DNA from: Bacteroidales bacterium GP2
GTDB taxonomy: Bacteria; Bacteroidota; Bacteroidia; Bacteroidales; Muribaculaceae
DNA: 5,087 nt
Direction of reading: 5' to 3'
Assembly: GCA_001701115.1 (NCBI GenBank)
Contig: DAAJ01000025.1
Location: 1-5,087, forward strand
Position 1 is the stretch's first letter, and each line of letters starts with the position of its first letter. Under the pieces are notes generated by a model. That model did not search any database. It was not told the DNA's origin and saw nothing but the letters and a program-made list of their open reading frames with translations. Made by a program: the position numbers and the translations under genes. This document shows positions 1 to 4,259 of this stretch, piece by piece.

Positions 1-26
1 GCTCTATTCAGTTGAGCTAAGGAGCC
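1..26 (-). tRNA. Partial tRNA, 5' end only (probably a second tRNA-Arg copy)
   Basis: These 26 bases are identical to 121-146, the first 26 nt of the complete tRNA-Arg gene. They cover the 5' acceptor strand, the complete D arm and the D loop, which carries the same unusual A at position 19. Anticodon and 3' half lie beyond the left edge, so the isoacceptor is inferred from identity. It lies 46 bp downstream of the complete copy on the same strand, with no obvious promoter between them, so the two are probably cotranscribed. Confidence 0.8.
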
Positions 27-72
27 TTATAAAAAGTTTTCCCCCTCCCAAAATTCGTCCATGAAAAATTAG

Positions 73-146
73 TGACTCCTACAGGATTCAAACCTGTAAC
101 CTTCTGATCCGTAGTCAGATGCTCTATTCAGTTGAGCTAAGGAGCC
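73..146 (-). tRNA. tRNA-Arg (anticodon ACG)
   Basis: The minus strand folds into a full cloverleaf of 74 nt. The acceptor stem GGCTCCT pairs with AGGAGTC (one G-U at pair 2-71). The D stem is GCTC/GAGC, the anticodon stem TCTGA/TCAGA with loop CTACGGA, and the T stem ACAGG/CCTGT with loop TTTGAAT. The anticodon is ACG; after A34-to-inosine editing by TadA it would read CGU, CGC and CGA. The discriminator base is A and the genome does not encode CCA (the next bases are CT), so a nucleotidyltransferase must add it. The normally near-invariant G19-C56 tertiary pair is replaced by A19 and T56, which can still pair. A15 and T48 form an A-U Levitt pair. Confidence 0.96.
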
Positions 147-179
147 ATGCTCCAACAGCCTGAGCTGTGTTTGCGAATG

Positions 180-210
180 CAAAGTTAAGGCAATTGATGC
201 AAACCGCAAA
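180..210 (-). promoter_or_regulatory. Bacteroidetes-type promoter for the tRNA-Arg cluster
   Basis: On the minus strand a -33 TTTG element (complement of CAAA at 207-210) is followed after 19 nt by TAACTTTG (complement of CAAAGTTA at 180-187). This matches the phylum's TTTG / TAnnTTTG housekeeping promoter. Transcription would start near 172-176, about 30 nt before the mature tRNA 5' end. A small hairpin (155-159 with 164-168, 4-nt loop) lies in the leader that would be removed in processing. Confidence 0.75.
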
Positions 211-242
211 ATTTTTTGCTGTTAAAAAAGAGGATTAAATTG

Positions 243-281
243 CGATATAATCGTAAGTAACATGTAATCAGTGGTATATCG
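243..281 (-). terminator. Possible terminator-like inverted repeat after the exonuclease gene
   Basis: CGATATA at 243-249 and TATATCG at 275-281 are perfect 7-bp inverted repeats around a 25-nt loop, starting 9 bp past the exonuclease stop codon. A run of T follows on the minus strand at about 225-230, roughly 12 nt beyond the stem. The stem is AT-rich, the loop long and the T run not adjacent, so it is a weak candidate for the operon terminator. The remainder of 211-290 shows nothing else recognisable. Confidence 0.25.
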
Positions 282-290
282 GTGCATGGT

Positions 291-791
291 TTACAGGATT
301 GCCATTGCTATTTTTGCACAGCATTCCGCATCTGCCGCCGCATTATGGTGATTATAGAACGGTATCCCGAGGAAATCAGCAAGGTGCGGCAAGGAAAAAG
401 ATGAGCAGATGGCGCGTGGAATTGTTCGACGCGCTTTCTCCAATGTGCAGTAAAAAGGTGGCTCCGGGTAGTCGATGCCATAGCACCGGCATGCCGCTTT
501 GATGCAGTTTTCATCAAAGCGCTTGTTGTGCGCCACAAGGGGCAGATTGCCGATAAATGTGGCGAGATCAACCCACACGTCGCAAAACAGCCGCGCATTT
601 TCGGTGTCTTTAAGCCCTATCCCGTGGATGTTTTCTGTGAAATGGCGGAAATAAAATTCAGGTTCGGGACGCACGAGTTCATAAAACCGGTCGGTGATGC
701 AACCGTTTTCCACCTTCACTGCACCTATCGCGCAGATGCTTGTGGGGTAATTGTTGGCGGTTTCAACATCTATAGCCACAAAGTTATCCAT
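291..791 (-). CDS. DnaQ-like DEDDh 3'-5' exonuclease
   Basis: A 166-residue single-domain protein of the DnaQ / DNA polymerase III epsilon exonuclease superfamily. All four metal-binding acidic residues and the catalytic histidine are visible. Exo I is D8-V-E10-T near the N-terminus (preceded by FVAI), Exo II is the AHN motif at 87-89 followed by D93, and Exo III is H149 with D154 in an H-x4-D arrangement, which places it in the DEDDh subclass. The family removes nucleotides from 3' ends using two divalent metal ions. There is no polymerase-binding tail or extra domain, so it is a stand-alone cytoplasmic nuclease; whether it acts on DNA or RNA cannot be read from the sequence. Its ATG overlaps the ispH stop by one base (TGATG), which suggests translational coupling. 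It is the last gene of the operon. It could be the replicative proofreading subunit, but I would not assign dnaQ without knowing what other paralogs the genome has. Confidence 0.9.
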   Translation of the reverse strand: MDNFVAIDVETANNYPTSICAIGAVKVENGCITDRFYELVRPEPEFYFRHFTENIHGIGLKDTENARLFCDVWVDLATFIGNLPLVAHNKRFDENCIKAACRCYGIDYPEPPFYCTLEKARRTIPRAICSSFSLPHLADFLGIPFYNHHNAAADAECCAKIAMAIL

Positions 792-1678
792 CAGCCCGGC
801 TGTTTTCCAGTATTGATTCCACGGAGTTCCATGACTTTAGCCTTTACATCTTCCATGAGCCAGCGCGGGGTTGATGTAGCACCGCAGATGCCTATGCTTT
901 CGGCATTTTCAATCCATAGCGGGTTAATGTCTCCTGGATTGGCTATCTGGTGGGTGCGTGGGTTGACGCTTGCGCATTCGGCACAGAGCACTTTGCCGTT
1001 GCTGCTCTTGGCTCCGCTCACAAAGAGCACCACGTCATGCGCGGCAGCGAAATCGCGCAGGCTTCCGGCACGTCCGCTTACCTGGCGGCATATTGTGTCA
1101 AAATGCTCAAAAGGCGCGTCCCGATTTTTCCGGGCATTTATCTCCTCTATCATGTGGCTGAAGCCCTGAGGGGATTTGGTGGTCTGCGAATAAAGGCTTA
1201 TGCCGCGTGTGAAATCCACTTTGTCAAGGTCGGCAACGCTCTCCGCAACAATCGCCTCGCCATTTGTCTGCCCTACGAGCCCGTTGACCTCAGCATGACC
1301 GTTTTTGCCATAAATCACAATTTGGGTCGAGCGGTCGGAATCGTAGGTCTTTTTTATGCGTTGCTGCAGCTTGAGCACTACCGGGCAGGTGGCGTCTATG
1401 ATCTCGATATTGTTGCGGCGTGCAATTTCATAGGTGGACGGCGGTTCGCCGTGGGCGCGCAGCAACACTTTTACATCGTGAAGGTTGGCAAGGTCGTCAT
1501 GGGTAATGGTGATGAGACCGCGGCTGCGCAACCGCTCCACCTCGTCACTGTTGTGCACAATGTCGCCGAGGCAATAAAGGGTGCCGCATTTGTCAAGCAC
1601 CTCTTCCGCCTTGCGGATTGCTGTCACAACCCCGAAGCAGAATCCTGACTCTGAATCTATTTCAACTGTCGCACCCAT
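791..1678 (-). CDS. ispH: 4-hydroxy-3-methylbut-2-enyl diphosphate reductase
   Basis: This 295-residue protein is IspH (LytB), the [4Fe-4S] enzyme for the last step of the MEP (non-mevalonate) pathway. It reduces HMBPP to isopentenyl and dimethylallyl diphosphate in the cytoplasm. The three cluster cysteines are present: C14 in GFCFG, C98 in DATCP and C197 in DTICRQ. The substrate-site residues are also there: H42, H76 in RAHGEP, H128 and the proton-relay E130 in NGHAE, T167 in SQTTKS, and the S225-S226-N227 motif. The length is close to that expected for the short, unfused form. The chosen ATG puts the conserved EIDSxSGFCFG start at the N-terminus as in relatives. The gene overlaps the end of cmk by 17 bp and ends on the exonuclease ATG. 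cmk-ispH adjacency is also known in Clostridia, where ispH can be fused to an S1 ribosomal domain; no such fusion is seen here. Confidence 0.97.
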   Translation of the reverse strand: MGATVEIDSESGFCFGVVTAIRKAEEVLDKCGTLYCLGDIVHNSDEVERLRSRGLITITHDDLANLHDVKVLLRAHGEPPSTYEIARRNNIEIIDATCPVVLKLQQRIKKTYDSDRSTQIVIYGKNGHAEVNGLVGQTNGEAIVAESVADLDKVDFTRGISLYSQTTKSPQGFSHMIEEINARKNRDAPFEHFDTICRQVSGRAGSLRDFAAAHDVVLFVSGAKSSNGKVLCAECASVNPRTHQIANPGDINPLWIENAESIGICGATSTPRWLMEDVKAKVMELRGINTGKQPG

Positions 1679-2375
1679 TTATAGCTGCTTCGGTTTTGTT
1701 GAATAATGCCATAAGCCATTTTTCTTGCTCCGGCAGGCTCATGTCGCTATTGTCAAGCACCACGGCATCGGTAGCTTTCCTCAGAGGGCTTTCAGCTCTT
1801 GTTTCATCGATGCGGTCACGTTCTATCACATTTTTGAGCACATCCTCGTAAGGGGAGGGGGTGCCGTTTTGCTGCAACTCCAGATATCGGCGGTGTGCTC
1901 TTTTTTCTGCCGAGGCGGTGACAAATACTTTCATCTCCGCGTTGGGAAACACGGTGGTGCCTATGTCGCGCCCGTCCATCACTATGCCCTTTTCTGTGCC
2001 AAAACGCTGCTGCTGTGCGGTAAGGGCTTGGCGGACAGCATGGATTGCCGCTACGGGAGATACATGGTTGCTCACCTCAAGCGAGCGGATAAGGTGCTCG
2101 ACATCCCTGCCGTTCAGTAGGGTATGCTGTCCCTCCGGAGTCACGGCAAAATCAATGTGTATGTTTCCCACTACGGCTCCGAGTGCGTCAGCATCCACAG
2201 TGCCGTCAGCCGCAATCATGCCGTTTTCCATTGCGTGCAGGGTGACGGCACGGTACATCGCGCCACTGTCAATATACCTGTAGCCAAGGTCTTTGGCGAG
2301 TTTTTTTGCCATAGTGCTCTTGCCGGATGATGAATATCCGTCGATAGCCACTATTATTTTTTTATTTTCAGTCAT
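1662..2375 (-). CDS. cmk: Cytidylate kinase
   Basis: This 237-residue protein is a bacterial CMP/dCMP kinase, which transfers phosphate from ATP to CMP or dCMP for nucleotide supply and recycling. The Walker A loop GYSSSGKST is at 13-21. It is followed by the conserved DSGAMYR segment (36-42), the NGRDV segment (88-92) and the DGRDIGT nucleoside-binding segment (134-140). The arginine-rich lid with ERDRID is at 186-190, and TDAVVLDNS lies near the C-terminus. This order and length fit the monomeric bacterial enzyme with its CMP-specific insert. The ATG sits 18 bp after the porQ stop with only a weak purine-rich stretch before it. The last 17 bp overlap the start of ispH in another frame, so the two genes are tightly coupled. 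Confidence 0.97.
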   Translation of the reverse strand: MTENKKIIVAIDGYSSSGKSTMAKKLAKDLGYRYIDSGAMYRAVTLHAMENGMIAADGTVDADALGAVVGNIHIDFAVTPEGQHTLLNGRDVEHLIRSLEVSNHVSPVAAIHAVRQALTAQQQRFGTEKGIVMDGRDIGTTVFPNAEMKVFVTASAEKRAHRRYLELQQNGTPSPYEDVLKNVIERDRIDETRAESPLRKATDAVVLDNSDMSLPEQEKWLMALFNKTEAAINGCDS

Positions 2376-2393
2376 ATCCGGTTGATTGTTTTG

Positions 2394-3419
2394 TTATTTT
2401 CCTATCAATTCAGTTATACCTGCGCTTAGGCTCACCATAAAGGTGGTTGCGCCGGTGTGGGGTTGTGCAAAGGCAAGCCCTACTCCCCATGCGCCTATGT
2501 CAAGCCCTGCTCCAAGTGAAAAACCGCTAAGTATGTTGCGGTTATAGGTGCTCATGTCGGTGCGCGTCTTGTAGTTGTAGCCTATGCAGATGTAGAATTT
2601 GTCGGAGGGCACTATGTCGGCACCGAAAACAAGATGCCTGAATAGGTTGGAGGCAAAGGAGGATTTCAGTTGCGGTTTCTCTCCGGCTGTGCCGTCTCCG
2701 GTTTCGTAATACGGCAATTTCCATTTTGTCAGGTTCCATGCTGTAACTGAGAACCGCACCGGAAAACCGGGGAAAGATTGCGTCCATCCGAGGCGCACAT
2801 CTATCGGCAGCCTCTCGTAGCTTTCATCAAACCTCTTGATTTGTCCCCCGAGGTTTACCACAGCGGCGCTCAGCGAAAGGTCGCGTTCCTCGTCGTAATA
2901 GTTCACTCCGAGGTCAACTCCAAGCGCAAACGCGGTGTATGAATCGTAGGAGCTGTAAAGCGCCTTTACGGCAAAACCGCCACGAAGCAGGTTGGTGAAG
3001 TCGTGGGAATACAATCCGCTGATAGCAAGATCTTTCGGGGAGAAACTGCCCAGAGATTCACCAATCTGGTCTGTCCTGTCCATAGAGCCATAGCCGAAAT
3101 ACCGGAGCGATGCCGCCCAGGCACCATGCTCTCCGGCTGAATGTGCGTAAGCGAGTGACGCGAAATTGCTGTCTCCTATATAACGCATATAGCTGAGTGC
3201 AAGGCGTCCGCTATGCTCCGCGCCGAGGAGCGCAGGATTTTGTTCTGTGGAAAGGATTCCTCCGTCAGTACTTGAGATATTTACCCCTCCGAGCCCGTAA
3301 ACTTTGGTGGACGGGGTAATATTCAGGAAATTGTATGCCGTGCCGCCGTCCGCGCTCCATGCGCAGGCGCATCCTGCCGCAATAGCGGCTGCGAGTGCTA
3401 TATGTCGCAATATCTTCAT
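2394..3419 (-). CDS. porQ: PorQ-family outer-membrane protein (type IX secretion)
   Basis: The 341-residue protein begins with a signal peptide: basic n-region MKILRH, an Ala-rich core, and likely cleavage around residues 20-23. The mature part opens with YNFLNITPSTKVYGLGGVN, typical of the PorQ/PorV-like barrel family, followed by an STEQNPALL motif and then alternating glycine-aromatic beta strands to the C-terminus. In species with type IX secretion, PorQ is an outer-membrane barrel of the PorU-PorV-PorQ-PorZ attachment complex that processes and anchors cargo at the surface. The frame stays open 160 codons upstream of the chosen ATG, but that stretch crosses the promoter and the divergent gene, and only the internal ATG gives a signal peptide. 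An AAGC at 14-17 is a poor lipobox, so a lipoprotein is less likely. It leads the operon with cmk 18 bp downstream. The family call is from recognition of the N-terminal motif and gene order; the functional role here is inferred. Confidence 0.85.
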   Translation of the reverse strand: MKILRHIALAAAIAAGCACAWSADGGTAYNFLNITPSTKVYGLGGVNISSTDGGILSTEQNPALLGAEHSGRLALSYMRYIGDSNFASLAYAHSAGEHGAWAASLRYFGYGSMDRTDQIGESLGSFSPKDLAISGLYSHDFTNLLRGGFAVKALYSSYDSYTAFALGVDLGVNYYDEERDLSLSAAVVNLGGQIKRFDESYERLPIDVRLGWTQSFPGFPVRFSVTAWNLTKWKLPYYETGDGTAGEKPQLKSSFASNLFRHLVFGADIVPSDKFYICIGYNYKTRTDMSTYNRNILSGFSLGAGLDIGAWGVGLAFAQPHTGATTFMVSLSAGITELIGK

Positions 3420-3456
3420 TTTTTGTTGCTGTACTCCGTTGTTTATAACAGCTGTG

Positions 3457-3466
3457 GCACGCGTGC
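3457..3466. repeat. Perfect 10-bp palindrome in the porQ leader
   Basis: GCACGCGTGC is a perfect palindrome. It is flanked by TTATA at 3443-3447 and TATAA at 3472-3476, and a CAGCTG palindrome is at 3449-3454. It lies between the inferred porQ start of transcription and its ATG, in the roughly 100-nt leader. It could be an operator for a dimeric regulator or part of an RNA fold; the sequence does not tell which, and it may be chance. Confidence 0.4.
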
Positions 3467-3527
3467 TATTATATAATGTGTACGGAAAAAAGACAAATAG
3501 TCCCTCCGGCACTCCTGAAATTGTCAA

Positions 3528-3558
3528 CAAAGATAAAACAATAATAATCATTCTCAAA
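3528..3558 (-). promoter_or_regulatory. Promoter of the porQ-cmk-ispH-exonuclease operon
   Basis: On the minus strand a TTTG element (complement of CAAA at 3555-3558) is followed after exactly 19 nt by TATCTTTG (complement of CAAAGATA at 3528-3535). Both elements and the spacing equal those of the tRNA promoter in this window. Transcription would start near 3521-3524, leaving a leader of about 100 nt before the porQ ATG. No other clear promoter was noticed inside the operon, so this one probably serves all four genes. Confidence 0.75.
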
Positions 3559-3572
3559 ATAGGGGTATCTGT

Positions 3573-3604
3573 TTTGAAAATATCACCGCCATGAGGTAAT
3601 TTTG
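3573..3604 (+). promoter_or_regulatory. Divergent promoter of the TonB-domain gene
   Basis: TTTG at 3573-3576 is followed after 20 nt by TAATTTTG at 3597-3604, a full match to the TAnnTTTG element. Transcription would start near 3608-3612, about 43 nt before the TTG start codon. The -33 element is only 14 bp from the -33 element of the opposing porQ promoter. Confidence 0.7.
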
Positions 3605-3653
3605 TATCAACCTTAGATTTATCCCTCTGAGGATACTGTAAAAGACTATTAGA

Positions 3654-4118
3654 TTGTACACTTTTCTCCATATCTCTTCCCGTTTTGCCCGCTTGGTTGC
3701 AGCGGCGGTGATGCTTCTTGCCGTATTTGGCGCGCAGGCTCAGTTTCGCCGCGTGGTCACCTATCAGACAGTGGTTTCCGGCAACAGGCTCGTGCAGATG
3801 GAGGCTTTTACATACGATTCTGTTGACGAGCAGCCGCATTTTCCCGGTGGCGACGGTGCCATGACAAAGTTTATCAACAGGGAGCGCCAATATCCCCATG
3901 AGGCATACGCGGCTGGAATACAGGGGCGTGTGCTATGCAGCTTCATAGTTAATCCGGACGGCTCAATCAGCAATGCCGAGGTGCTCAGGGGCGAACACGA
4001 AGTCCTTAACAAAGAGGCGCTCCGCATCATTTCCCGCATGCCCAAATGGGTAGCCGGAAAAATTGGCGATGTTGCTGTTCCGGTCTACTGCATCCTGCCC
4101 ATTCCTTTCCGTTTATAA
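3654..4118 (+). CDS. Secreted TonB C-terminal-domain protein, TTG start
   Basis: A 154-residue protein with an N-terminal signal peptide (basic residues R10 and R13, hydrophobic stretch LVAAAVMLLAVF, cleavage after about AQA at 27-29). A single TonB C-terminal domain follows. The hallmarks are FPGG at 63-66, YP at 80-81, GIQGRV at 88-93, the NPDGSISNAEVLRG hairpin at 100-113, a helix ending in MPKW at 129-132, and the final ILPIPFRL strand. Classical TonB has a membrane anchor and a proline-rich spacer; both are absent, so it is probably a free periplasmic protein and not an energy transducer. The role is unknown; such small TonB-domain proteins are common in Bacteroidetes. The frame closes upstream at a TAA (3639-3641), and TTG at 3654 is the only standard start that keeps the signal peptide whole. 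Two cysteines (C95, C146) sit in predicted strands and could form a disulfide. The gene is monocistronic and divergent from porQ. Confidence 0.87.
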   Translation: MYTFLHISSRFARLVAAAVMLLAVFGAQAQFRRVVTYQTVVSGNRLVQMEAFTYDSVDEQPHFPGGDGAMTKFINRERQYPHEAYAAGIQGRVLCSFIVNPDGSISNAEVLRGEHEVLNKEALRIISRMPKWVAGKIGDVAVPVYCILPIPFRL

Positions 4119-4259
4119 ATTTCCTTTCTGGGAATCGACGCCCGTAATGTAGTCATGGTGCGTCGACAGAGCGTGTCGTGAGAGTAGCCTTGTGGTTAAG
4201 CGAAGCGCACCGAGGTCTTTATGGGTAGCTCCCACTATACCCCCGCAGATTGGATACGA
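4119..4259. other. Structured non-coding segment between convergent genes
   Basis: The 141 bp between the TonB-domain stop and the TPR stop are G+C-richer than the TPR gene. They hold several inverted repeats: TCGACGC at 4135-4141 with GCGTCGA at 4160-4166; CGACA at 4164-4168 with TGTCG at 4174-4178, which overlaps the first and so is mutually exclusive; and GGGTA at 4223-4227 with TACCC at 4238-4242. None is followed by a T run, so I do not call a terminator. On the minus strand about 47 codons after the TPR stop stay open until the TAA at 4116-4118. No start codon or family supports a gene there. Confidence 0.5.

Noticed and set aside
528..1169. Plus-strand 213-codon open frame opposite ispH and the exonuclease
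   Set aside because: It is antisense to two well-conserved genes with intact active sites; its own translation resembles no family I know.
950..1648. Plus-strand 232-codon open frame opposite ispH
   Set aside because: It lies wholly antisense to ispH, whose cluster cysteines and active-site motifs are all intact; a G+C-rich coding region often leaves the complementary frame open.
3420..3899. 160-codon upstream extension of the porQ frame
   Set aside because: It crosses the porQ promoter, the divergent promoter and the first part of the TonB-domain gene, and shows no family-like residues; the internal ATG at 3419 gives a proper signal peptide.
4135..4178. Inverted repeats as a shared terminator for the convergent genes
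   Set aside because: Stems are only 5-7 bp, one has an 18-nt loop, and no T run follows on either strand.
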